42,569 nt of DNA from Chitinophagaceae bacterium (GTDB taxonomy: Bacteria; Bacteroidota; Bacteroidia; Chitinophagales; Chitinophagaceae): assembly GCA_027486835.1 (NCBI GenBank), contig JAIXOJ010000103.1:1-42569 (forward strand), given 5' to 3'. Every line of letters begins with the position of its first letter. Within the stretch, counting starts at the first letter, position 1. The notes under the pieces were generated by a model. It saw nothing but the letters and a program-made list of their open reading frames with translations. It was not told the DNA's origin and ran no database searches. The translations under genes and the position numbers were made by a program. Below, one piece after another: positions 27,713 through 34,970 of the stretch.

Positions 27713-27970
27713 GAGTTAATCGGCGGGCCGGCAAGCAATTCTGCCGCCGAATTCCTTGCCAGCAACTGCCAGCTAACTGTCGGGTGACTTTTTAGAGGGG
27801 GTGAGTAGGTACCCAATCAAAATAATAAAATCAACGAAAAATTCAACAATCCATGTCATGCAATCCAAAACAGAAAAAACACTTTTATCCCCGTTTCTAG
27901 AAATACTCCTTTCTCATGCTAAATAGCTCCTGACAAGCCCAATAATCTTCATTTTTACATCTAAATATGA
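27713..27970. other. Gene-free stretch before array 3
   Basis: It holds a GC-rich inverted segment near 27721-27752 (CGGCGGGCC and GCCGCCG) and otherwise AT-rich sequence. No gene is seen. Confidence 0.4.
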
Positions 27971-28243
27971 CTGGATGTCATGCGCAACAGTCTGGATGTT
28001 ATGCGCAACAGTCTGGATGTCATGCGTAATAGACTGGATGTCATGTGTAATGGACTGGATGTCATGCGTAACAGTCTGGATGACATGCGTAACAGACTGG
28101 ATGTCATGCGCAACAGTCTGGATGTCATGCGTAACAGTCTGGATGTCATGCGTAACTGTCTGGAAATGTCTTGAATGAGGCTGGAAATGTCTTGAGTTAC
28201 GCTGGAAATGTCTTGAGTTACGCTGGAAATGTCTTGAAACGAG
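27971..28243. repeat. 21-bp tandem array 3
   Basis: Thirteen units whose CTGG starts fall exactly every 21 bp from 27971 to 28223. The first nine are of one type (CTGGATGTCATGCGTAACAG plus one base). The last four are a second type (CTGGAAATGTCTTGAGTTAC plus one base) in the same phase. It lies 300 bp upstream of mcrB. Frames through it on both strands encode nine-fold low-complexity heptads and are not genes. Confidence 0.92.
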
Positions 28244-28550
28244 CTATTTGGTTATCAATCTGTGTTACAACAGTCTTCAAGATTGCTGTTAAAGGTATAA
28301 ACAGCCCTGTTACCGTCATAAATCAAAAGAGCACGCAATACACCCTCCATTTACCCTCATTTACCAAAACCCAATTACTTTTAGCTCCTAACTATTTTCT
28401 TTCATTCGTTTTATGATACTTACTACCATTCTAAAAGACGCTGATTACAAGCTTACCCAGTTTAGCCAAAAAGTTATTTGGCAGTTTGAATTAAATAAAA
28501 TGAAAGTATTCGTTACAAAAATCTAATGAACTGAATTAAAGGGATATAAC
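28244..28550. other. Upstream region of the mcrB operon
   Basis: AT-rich and gene-free. The promoter of mcrBC should lie here. A GTTATTTGGCAG segment about 80 nt before the start is only a weak match to the Bacteroidota -7 element (TAnnTTTG), so I do not call it. Confidence 0.35.
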
Positions 28551-29834
28551 ATGAAAGAGTTTGAACTTGACTCGAACGAAGAAGCAGAAGAACTAGGGGA
28601 AGAAAATTCTGATTTGCCTAAAAGAAAAGGTGCTGATTTTTGGAAGCCTTTATTGATGGCTTTGCAGGAAGCAGGAACGCCAATCCCAAAAGCTCTAGCA
28701 CATGAATATGTAATAAAGAGTTTGAAGATTAGCGAAGACGAACTACTTCAAACAAGAAAAAAGTCAGGAAACAAGAAAATTGCTAATGATATTGATTGGG
28801 CAAGAGAGTCCCTTAAGCAAATGGGGCTCATTGCTCCACCTCAAAAAGGCGAAGCAGGAAAATGGGCTTTGACCAAAAAAGGGAAGGAAATATCCCCTTC
28901 TATTTTTGATTTTATAGAACAGGAGGATTTGAAAAAAGAGTTCCGTAAAAATAAAAATGCCGTACCGTATGATTTTGATAAGGACGAAGACAAGCCGTTT
29001 ATCCAAACACACCTTTTCAAGCAAATCGTTCAACTTCTCTTAAGAAAAAAGAATGTAATTCTTCAAGGGGCGCCTGGAGTAGGCAAAACATTTCTGGCCA
29101 AAAAAATTGCCTATCAAATTCTGGGCGAAACAAATGATGACTTGATAGAAATGGTTCAATTCCATCAGTCGTACAGCTACGAAGATTTTGTTCAAGGTTT
29201 CAGGCCAGACAATCATGGCTTTTTGGTAAAAGATGGTGTATTTGTCCAGCTTTGTAATAAAGCAAACGCTAACCCAAGGAAAAAATATTTCTTAATTATC
29301 GATGAAATCAATAGGGGCAATTTGAGCAAGATATTTGGCGAACTGATGATGCTTATTGAACAGGATAAACGAACGCCGAATTATGCCATTTCATTAACTT
29401 ATTCTAAGTCGGAAAGCTATAAATTTTTTGTTCCCGAAAATTTATACATTATCGGAACTATGAATACCGCCGATAGATCTTTAGCCTTAGTTGATTATGC
29501 CCTTAGGAGAAGGTTTGCTTTCGTGACCATACAACCAGATTTTGGAGATGTATTTAAGGATTTTATGTTGGATTGTGGGGTTTCCAACAGCATGCTGGAA
29601 CATGTCGTTTTATCTATCCTAAACACCAATGAAAAAATTAAAGGCGACCCAAATTTGGGGGAAGGATTTCAGCTGGGCCATAGCTATTTCTGTACTTTCA
29701 AAGAAGGGATGGACGAAAAAATATGGTGGGAAGAACTGTTGGAATACGAACTAAAGCCGCTGCTAGAAGAGATTTGGTTTGATGACAGCAAAAGCATTGA
29801 AAAGACAATGGAAATATTAGCCTATCATCGATGA
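28551..29834 (+). CDS. mcrB: McrB-type AAA+ GTPase with N-terminal winged-helix region
   Basis: 427 residues. The C-terminal part is the McrB motor: Walker A GAPGVGKT at 173-180, FHQSYSYEDFVQGFRP near 204-219, Walker B FLIIDEINRGN near 247-257, the McrB signature MNTADRS at 304-310, and LRRRFAF near 318-324. McrB hydrolyses GTP to drive the McrC nuclease on modified or foreign DNA. The N-terminal 25-115 residues (FWKPLLMALQEAG, ARESLKQMGLI, WALTKKGKEI) look like the winged-helix Mrr N-terminal domain instead of the E. coli McrB methylcytosine-reading domain, so target recognition probably differs. The stop overlaps the mcrC start (ATGA), so the two are translationally coupled. Base composition is more AT-rich than the flanking metabolic genes, consistent with transfer. 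Confidence 0.92.
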   Translation: MKEFELDSNEEAEELGEENSDLPKRKGADFWKPLLMALQEAGTPIPKALAHEYVIKSLKISEDELLQTRKKSGNKKIANDIDWARESLKQMGLIAPPQKGEAGKWALTKKGKEISPSIFDFIEQEDLKKEFRKNKNAVPYDFDKDEDKPFIQTHLFKQIVQLLLRKKNVILQGAPGVGKTFLAKKIAYQILGETNDDLIEMVQFHQSYSYEDFVQGFRPDNHGFLVKDGVFVQLCNKANANPRKKYFLIIDEINRGNLSKIFGELMMLIEQDKRTPNYAISLTYSKSESYKFFVPENLYIIGTMNTADRSLALVDYALRRRFAFVTIQPDFGDVFKDFMLDCGVSNSMLEHVVLSILNTNEKIKGDPNLGEGFQLGHSYFCTFKEGMDEKIWWEELLEYELKPLLEEIWFDDSKSIEKTMEILAYHR

Positions 29835-30880
29835 TACCAATAGAAAACATTTATTTTTTGCTATGCTATGCATGGGATAAGCTTGAGGAAAGGAGACAAG
29901 TGATTGTATCTTTTGATGCAACCACTAATTTATTGGACTTATTGGCTAAAGTGTTGATTAATGGATGCAAAAGGCTACTCAAAAAAGGGGTAGCAAAAAA
30001 CTATTTGGCAATCGAGGGAGTTGTGAACGGTATAAAAGGCAAATTGGATATTTCCCAAACTGCCAAACAACACTTATTACTGCGAAAAAAAGCCCATTGC
30101 GAATTTGATGAATTATCAAGTGATATCCTTTTGAATAGCATCATCCTAAGCACTTTGATAAATTTATGTAAAACAGATAATCTTGATAGGGGATTAAAAT
30201 CGGAATGTGTCAAAATAATTAGAATGCTGGATGGCATTCAATCTATTGTTGTTACTGAAAAAACTTTTGGGCAATTAAAATTTTCAAGAAGCCAAAAGTT
30301 TTATCAATTTCTCATCAATGTATGTGAACTAATTTTCCAATGCAGCCTGCTAAATACAATCACCGGAAAATATCAATTCATGGAATTTTTTCAAGATGAA
30401 AAAAGGATGAACAAGCTTTTTGAGGCTTTTGTAAGAAACTTCTACAAAATAGAAATGGGCAATGTTTTTAACGTGAGAAGGGAAACGATTTACTGGAAAT
30501 TAATAGCTAAAAAAAGTGCGCACAAAAAGTACTTGCCGCAAATGCAAACAGACATTACCCTTGAAAACAAGAATCAGAAAATAATCATAGACACGAAATA
30601 CTATAAAGAAGCATTTGCTAAGAATTTTGATTCAGAAAAAATCCATTCGGCACATCTATTCCAGATTTACAGTTATTTAGATAATCAAATCACGACCGAT
30701 TTCAGAACCAAGGAGGCTATTGGGATTTTATTGTATCCCACTGTTAACCAAGATTTAGATTTGGAATACCAACATAATAGGCATGCTATCAGAATCTGTA
30801 CCGTTAACTTAAATACTAATTGGCAAATTATTGTGAATAGGTTGAAAGAAGTTGTATTTACTTCAGATACCGATGGATAA
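29831..30880 (+). CDS. mcrC: McrC-type nuclease subunit
   Basis: 349 residues, about the length of E. coli McrC (348). The N-terminal IPIENIYFLLCYAWDKL is typical of the family and binds the McrB ring. The C-terminal half carries a PD-(D/E)xK nuclease core: FEAFVRNFY near 197-205, LPQMQTDI with Asp241, IIDTKYYK with Asp254 and Lys256, and LFQIYSYL near 276-283. These residues are intact, so cleavage activity is expected. Its start overlaps the mcrB stop by 4 nt. It is followed after 96 nt by the DUF3800-like gene, with a degraded coding tail in that spacer. Confidence 0.9.
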   Translation: MIPIENIYFLLCYAWDKLEERRQVIVSFDATTNLLDLLAKVLINGCKRLLKKGVAKNYLAIEGVVNGIKGKLDISQTAKQHLLLRKKAHCEFDELSSDILLNSIILSTLINLCKTDNLDRGLKSECVKIIRMLDGIQSIVVTEKTFGQLKFSRSQKFYQFLINVCELIFQCSLLNTITGKYQFMEFFQDEKRMNKLFEAFVRNFYKIEMGNVFNVRRETIYWKLIAKKSAHKKYLPQMQTDITLENKNQKIIIDTKYYKEAFAKNFDSEKIHSAHLFQIYSYLDNQITTDFRTKEAIGILLYPTVNQDLDLEYQHNRHAIRICTVNLNTNWQIIVNRLKEVVFTSDTDG

Positions 30881-30883
30881 ATT

Positions 30884-30955
30884 TAGAACACCCCGCTAAA
30901 CAAGCCGTAGAAAAAGGCGAGGAAAAGGCAATGGGGTGGATGAGAAAGAAATAAA
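30884..30955 (+). pseudogene. Orphan coding tail, module copy 0
   Basis: Directly after the mcrC stop, in another frame, the sequence reads HPAKQAVEKGEEKAMGWM then RKK and a stop. The same tail recurs in four copies at 31944-32369 beyond the DUF3800 gene. Here it lacks the palindrome. It looks like the 3' end of a lost gene. Confidence 0.5.
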
Positions 30956-30976
30956 AATAAAAAGTTTTAAAACAAT

Positions 30977-31807
30977 ATGACTAAAGAGCTAATCATTTGG
31001 TGCGACGAATCCGTTAAAAAGGGAAAGTATTATTCAAATTTTTATGGAGGGGTGTTAATTGAATCTACTCATCAAAAAGAAGTTTTAGCTAAACTAGAAG
31101 CTGTAGTAAATCAGTTAGGGTTAACTGATGAAATTAAATGGCAAAAGGTAAATGAGTTTCACTTAGAAAAATATTTGCAACTAATGGATGTTTTCTTTCA
31201 AATAGTAGCATCAGGTAAAATAAAAGTGAGGATTATGTTTACCCAAAATGCTAACATTGCAACTAATTTACTGTCACATCATATAGATAATGAATACTTT
31301 TTACTCTACTACCAATTTTTTAAACATGCATTTGGTCTTAAACATGCAAATAATGGAAATAGACCAGTTTATATAAGAGCCTACTTTGATGAACTTCCTG
31401 ATCAAATAGCACGAAGACATCAATTTAAAGAATACATCAAAGGTCTCGAAAGCACTAGGGATTTTCAATTGTCGAAACTAAAAATTAGAAAAGATGATAT
31501 TGCAGAAGTCAATTCAAAAAGTCATTTGCCTTTGCAGTTTTTAGATTTAGTATTAGGTTGCATGGCATATCGCCTAAATGATAAACACAAAGAAAAACCA
31601 TCAGGTAAAAAAAGAAGAGGGAAACGTACTATAGCTAAGGAAAAATTGTATAAACATATTTGTTCAAAAATCAGAGGAATAAAACCAAGGTTTAATATTG
31701 GTATTAGCACAGGTACTTCTGAATTAGAAGATAGATGGACAATGCCTTATAGACATTGGCTGTTTGTTCCTAAAGAATTTGAAACGGATGGGAATAGTTA
31801 TAAATAA
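30977..31807 (+). CDS. DUF3800-like predicted nuclease
   Basis: 276 residues of the DUF3800 type, which is predicted to have an RNase H-like fold. Family features are the N-terminal LIIWCDES (Asp10/Glu11), FYGGVLI, EIKWQKV near 52-58, an acidic strand AYFDEL with Asp138, and the late helix LPLQFLDLVLGCMAYRL with Asp190. These acidic positions could form a two-metal site; the biochemical role is unproven. A lysine-rich insert (SGKKRRGKR) follows near 209. It is strongly AT-rich. Placed 96 nt after mcrC on the same strand and flanked on both sides by copies of the same degraded tail, it is likely part of, or cargo in, the restriction island. Confidence 0.8.
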   Translation: MTKELIIWCDESVKKGKYYSNFYGGVLIESTHQKEVLAKLEAVVNQLGLTDEIKWQKVNEFHLEKYLQLMDVFFQIVASGKIKVRIMFTQNANIATNLLSHHIDNEYFLLYYQFFKHAFGLKHANNGNRPVYIRAYFDELPDQIARRHQFKEYIKGLESTRDFQLSKLKIRKDDIAEVNSKSHLPLQFLDLVLGCMAYRLNDKHKEKPSGKKRRGKRTIAKEKLYKHICSKIRGIKPRFNIGISTGTSELEDRWTMPYRHWLFVPKEFETDGNSYK

Positions 31808-31917
31808 AAAAGCTCCGTTCTACCTACATCAATCTTTCAAGTAACACTTGAACCTTCGGATAGCTACAGAGCCTTTGCGGACAAAAATAAGTGCTTGATA
31901 CTAAACAGACGTTAAAA

Positions 31918-32055
31918 ATGAGGCTAACGCAAATAATTTACCTCAATGCGCAACGCGAGCAATTACTTCAAACCACCAAACAAGCAGGAGGAATGGCCCT
32001 AGAACAAGACGAGGAAAATGCGATGGCGTGGATGGGATTACTTAATAAGACCTGA
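31918..32055 (+). pseudogene. Coding tail with start codon, module copy 1
   Basis: A 45-codon frame from an ATG at 31918 that contains EQDEENAMAWMGLLNK and stops at a TGA that lies inside the palindrome at 32048. It matches copy 0 after mcrC and copies 2-4 downstream. It may be the 3' remnant of a larger gene with an accidental ATG, and expression is doubtful. Confidence 0.35.
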
Positions 32056-32080
32056 CAGGTTTCAAAAACCTGACAGGTCT
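32048..32080. repeat. AGACCTGACAGG palindrome, copy 3
   Basis: A 33-bp copy in which the right arm reads ACCTGACAGGTCT instead of ACCTGTCAGGTCT, so the palindrome is imperfect. It supplies the TGA stop of the tail frame that precedes it. Confidence 0.85.
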
Positions 32081-32162
32081 GTGGAGACCGAAAAATAAGC
32101 AGGAGAATTGGCAATAGAACACGACGAGGAAAATGCGATGGCGTGGATGGGGTTGTATAATA

Positions 32163-32195
32163 AGACCTGATAGGTTTTAAAAACCTGTCAGGTCT
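32163..32195. repeat. AGACCTGACAGG palindrome, copy 4
   Basis: A 33-bp copy with one substitution in the left arm (CCTGATAGG). It again overlaps the stop codon of the tail frame. A half copy follows at 32284-32299. Confidence 0.85.
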
Positions 32196-32513
32196 GGGGG
32201 AAACTCGAAACCGCCAAACAAAACGTAGAAATGGCAATAGAAGCAGGCGAGGAAAAGGAGATGGGTGGATGGGGTTATATAATAAAACCTGTCAGGTCTG
32301 TGGAGACCGACAAGCAAGCTGTGGAAATGTCCATAGAACAAGGCGAGGAAAAGGCAATGAGTGGATGACAAAAGAATAAACCAAAACCCGGCAATGTTAT
32401 CATTTGGATAACCCCAAGATTGTAGCACCAATACCTATTAAAGCGCACAAGTTCACTTATCATTGCAAGGGGGGTAAACCCTTGTTGCCATTGCTTCACC
32501 AACTATTTCTTTT

Positions 32514-34616
32514 ATGCATTCATTTCATCCTCGCCTTACCAATTTCTTTTGGGTTCTTGCATTTGGGCTTTGCTTCCACTGTTCATTTGCCAGCAATATT
32601 GTGGTCAATACCAAAGCCTCACTCATTAGCAAAATGATAGCCGCCATTCCTGGCGATACCATTACAGTGGCCAATGGCAGCTACAGTTGGGATCTGGTTA
32701 GTTTCGTTAACACAAAAGGCAGTGCAAACGCAGCACCCATTGTATTGATGGCGCAAACCTTTAAAAAAGTGGTGTTCACTACCAATACCCGGTTTGAATT
32801 TCAAATAACCAATATGGTAATGACGGGCTTTGTGTTTACCAATGGTAACCCCGCTGGAAGTGCGGTCATTAAAATGGGCAAATCGACCTTACAGGGGTCT
32901 AACTACTGCCGCATTAGCCATATCATCATCGATAATTACAATGCCGATACTACTGTAGCCTCGCCAAAAAATTCAGAATGGATTGGCATTTATGGCGTGA
33001 GAAACCGGATTGACCATTGCACTTTTATCAACAAATATTATGGTAGCCCCGTGTTGGTTATTTGGTACGACAACGCCACTTTCCCACAAAAATCTACCTC
33101 AACTTACCACCTCATAGATTCTAACTATTTTAACCATATTGCTTATCAAGGAAGTAATGGGGGCGAATACATACGCTTGGGTGCAAGTGCCAACTGCAAT
33201 ACAGACGGCTACAATACGGTAGAATACAACCTGTTTGAAAACGGCGTTCAGCAGGAGCCAGAAGTTATTTCCAACAAATCCAATTGCAACACGTACCGCT
33301 ACAATACCTTCAAAAACAATGCGGGGGGAATTACACTAAGGAGAGGTAGGTATTGTAAAGTGTATAGTAATTTCTTTATCAAAGACACTGCCTACAATGG
33401 TGATAACCTCCAATATGGTATCCGCATTTTTGAAAAAGGCCACCAAGTGTATAACAATTACTTTGAAGGAATTGACGGCAACAAGGGTACAAACAACACC
33501 GCCCGATGCCCTATAACAATCAACAATGGCGAAGTGCCCATCAGCGACACGCTTGTATCGGCTTCACAAGCCCTTCATTTTCCAGCAGACAGTTGCATCA
33601 TTGCCTTTAACAGCATTGTGAATGCAGCAGGGGGTCAAGGCATTGCGCTGGGTTTCACGGCGGGAAATTCCTATCCTTACCAACCCAAAGGAGTAGTAAT
33701 TGCTAACAACCTGATTAAAATGGCACAAGGCGTGGCTATTTACAATGCCTCCACGAATACGGGGCTAACCTACACTGCCGAGGGCAACTGGTACCAAGCA
33801 CCAAATGGATTAACGGCTGGTTCAGGTGTGCTCATTCCTTCCAAAGGGTTTACGGCCAAGACACTTTCATTTGGTGTACGCAACCAAGGCATTTTGACAC
33901 CCCCAGCCAGCATAAAAGACAATGCGGTTAATTCTTCAGCCTATACTTCAATGCTCAATGGAAAAGATCTAACCGGGCAAAACAGAAGCCTTTTATATGA
34001 TATTGGTGCCCAAGAAACCGACCCAAGTGGTGTGGGCTTGTCCTTTCCGCTAGATTCCAACATGGTGGGTGCGGGAAAGCCTGCTTACTTACTGCCATTG
34101 ACGCTGATTAGTTTTGCTGCTTATTACGCCTCAAATGCCATCACTTTTCGTTGGCAAACCGAAGCCGCAACAGCCTTCACTAGGTTTGATGTGCAAGAAA
34201 GCATAGATGGGGTCGGTTATGAGGTTATTCAAACAATCTATGGAAATGGGGGTAAACAATACCAATGTCCTGGGCGGTCATTTTCCACAGGCAAAAGAAC
34301 CTACCGGTTGAAAATAACCAATGCAGACGGTATTGTTCAGTACTCTCCAATTCGATTGTTGTCTGCCAATGAGCCTATCCATATCCAAGTATTTCCAAAC
34401 CCGACAAAAGGGATTATCCATATAGATCGCGGTAATGAAACCACCCCAGTGTTGTTGCAAGTATTTAATACGGTGGGAATGGCAACCACCAGTTTTACAA
34501 CAACTCAACCACAAATTGAACTTGATACCCGTTTATTCCCCAATGGCTTATACCAATTAGTTTTATCAAAAGCAGGACAACCATTGTACCAATTTCCTTT
34601 TGTGGTTTCGCATTAA
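32514..34616 (+). CDS. Polysaccharide lyase family 6 (chondroitinase B/alginate lyase-like), T9SS-exported
   Basis: 700 residues. A signal peptide (about 1-27, ending CSFAS) precedes a right-handed beta-helix of the PL6 family, which cleaves acidic polysaccharides such as alginate or dermatan sulfate by calcium-assisted beta-elimination. The family signature is clear: NGGEYIRLG near 215-223, QEPEVISNKSN with calcium-ligand glutamates 248 and 250 and the catalytic Lys255, and LRRGRYCKVYSNFF with Arg276. After about residue 525 a beta-sandwich linker follows, then a T9SS type A sorting domain from about 625 (IQVFPNPTKG, PNGLYQLVLSKAG). It is therefore expected outside the cell or on the surface. 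No SusC/SusD pair or other lyase is adjacent, so the substrate is open. A MITE lies 70 nt after the stop. Confidence 0.9.
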   Translation: MHSFHPRLTNFFWVLAFGLCFHCSFASNIVVNTKASLISKMIAAIPGDTITVANGSYSWDLVSFVNTKGSANAAPIVLMAQTFKKVVFTTNTRFEFQITNMVMTGFVFTNGNPAGSAVIKMGKSTLQGSNYCRISHIIIDNYNADTTVASPKNSEWIGIYGVRNRIDHCTFINKYYGSPVLVIWYDNATFPQKSTSTYHLIDSNYFNHIAYQGSNGGEYIRLGASANCNTDGYNTVEYNLFENGVQQEPEVISNKSNCNTYRYNTFKNNAGGITLRRGRYCKVYSNFFIKDTAYNGDNLQYGIRIFEKGHQVYNNYFEGIDGNKGTNNTARCPITINNGEVPISDTLVSASQALHFPADSCIIAFNSIVNAAGGQGIALGFTAGNSYPYQPKGVVIANNLIKMAQGVAIYNASTNTGLTYTAEGNWYQAPNGLTAGSGVLIPSKGFTAKTLSFGVRNQGILTPPASIKDNAVNSSAYTSMLNGKDLTGQNRSLLYDIGAQETDPSGVGLSFPLDSNMVGAGKPAYLLPLTLISFAAYYASNAITFRWQTEAATAFTRFDVQESIDGVGYEVIQTIYGNGGKQYQCPGRSFSTGKRTYRLKITNADGIVQYSPIRLLSANEPIHIQVFPNPTKGIIHIDRGNETTPVLLQVFNTVGMATTSFTTTQPQIELDTRLFPNGLYQLVLSKAGQPLYQFPFVVSH

Positions 34617-34678
34617 TTGGCAAGTTGCTACGGAGTAGTTGAAACAGGTTATGCTTTATTGATGTAGCGGTATATTCA

Positions 34679-34787
34679 AAATGGGAGGGTGCATAAAAGT
34701 TTTTCGTTTTGCCCCTCGCCTTTCGGAGAGGGGTTGGGGTGAGGTTAAACTAATAACTGCGAAAAACTTTTATGCACCCAAATGGGA
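34679..34787. mobile_element. MITE copy D with perfect ends and 8-bp target duplication
   Basis: The element is 34687-34779 (93 bp). Its ends GGGTGCATAAAAGTTTTTCG and CGAAAAACTTTTATGCACCC are exact 20-bp inverted repeats. AAATGGGA flanks it directly at 34679-34686 and 34780-34787. The core hairpin matches copies A and B closely, so this is probably the youngest insertion in the window. Confidence 0.93.
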
Positions 34788-34800
34788 TAAATTCGTACAC

Positions 34801-34830
34801 AAACTTTCCGAGAGATTTAAACTTTTGGGA
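34801..34830. terminator. Hairpin beside MITE D, possible terminator
   Basis: AAACTTTCC and GGAAGTTT pair across an AT-rich loop. The sequence aligns closely with the hairpin at 6309-6342, which also stands just right of a MITE. It may end transcription of the lyase and, from the other side, of pabB. Confidence 0.4.
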
Positions 34831-34970
34831 AGTTTAACTCCTGAGAATTCCGCTCGCACTTTTTATCCTGTTTAAAGTATAGTCTTCATCAGCAATTCAT
34901 GTTTTTCCTATAAGGTTCTGGAAACCGATAATCAATCCCACAGGTATGATTACAATTTCGTGCAGCTCCA

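Larger units (their letters stand above)
31944..32369 (+). repeat. Four tandem tail-plus-palindrome modules
   Basis: The motif GAGGAAAAkGCGATG-like recurs at 32011, 32126, 32249 and 32345 (spacing 115, 123 and 96). Each unit has a coding tail (VETxKQAxExAIExxEEKAM type) and then, in units 1-2, a full AGACCTGACAGG palindrome; unit 3 is followed by a half palindrome and unit 4 by none. Units 3 and 4 carry 1-bp losses that break the frame after EEKEM and EEKAM. The units are clearly related to copy 0 at 30884-30955. Confidence 0.75.
31808..32513. other. Gap between DUF3800 gene and polysaccharide lyase
   Basis: Apart from the tail-plus-palindrome modules there is no supported gene. Minus-strand frames across the modules are shadows of the repeats. 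The last 140 bp before the lyase are unique and should hold its promoter. Confidence 0.5.
34617..34970. other. Convergent gap between lyase and pabB
   Basis: This is the space between two converging genes. It contains MITE copy D with its flanking duplication (34679-34787) and the hairpin at 34801-34830. The frame 34681-34875 is the MITE read through and is not a gene. Confidence 0.6.

Noticed and set aside
27961-28178. Three overlapping frames through array 3
   Set aside because: Same reason: several frames on both strands are open at once, which reflects the repeat and not coding.
27971-28243. CRISPR array
   Set aside because: Units are directly adjacent with no unique spacers, and no cas genes are present.
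28171-28416. 81-codon frame at the end of array 3
   Set aside because: Its N-terminal part is array heptads and the rest has no features.
31968-32502. Minus-strand frames across the tail modules
   Set aside because: They follow the repeated modules, and the plus-strand tail frames explain the pattern.
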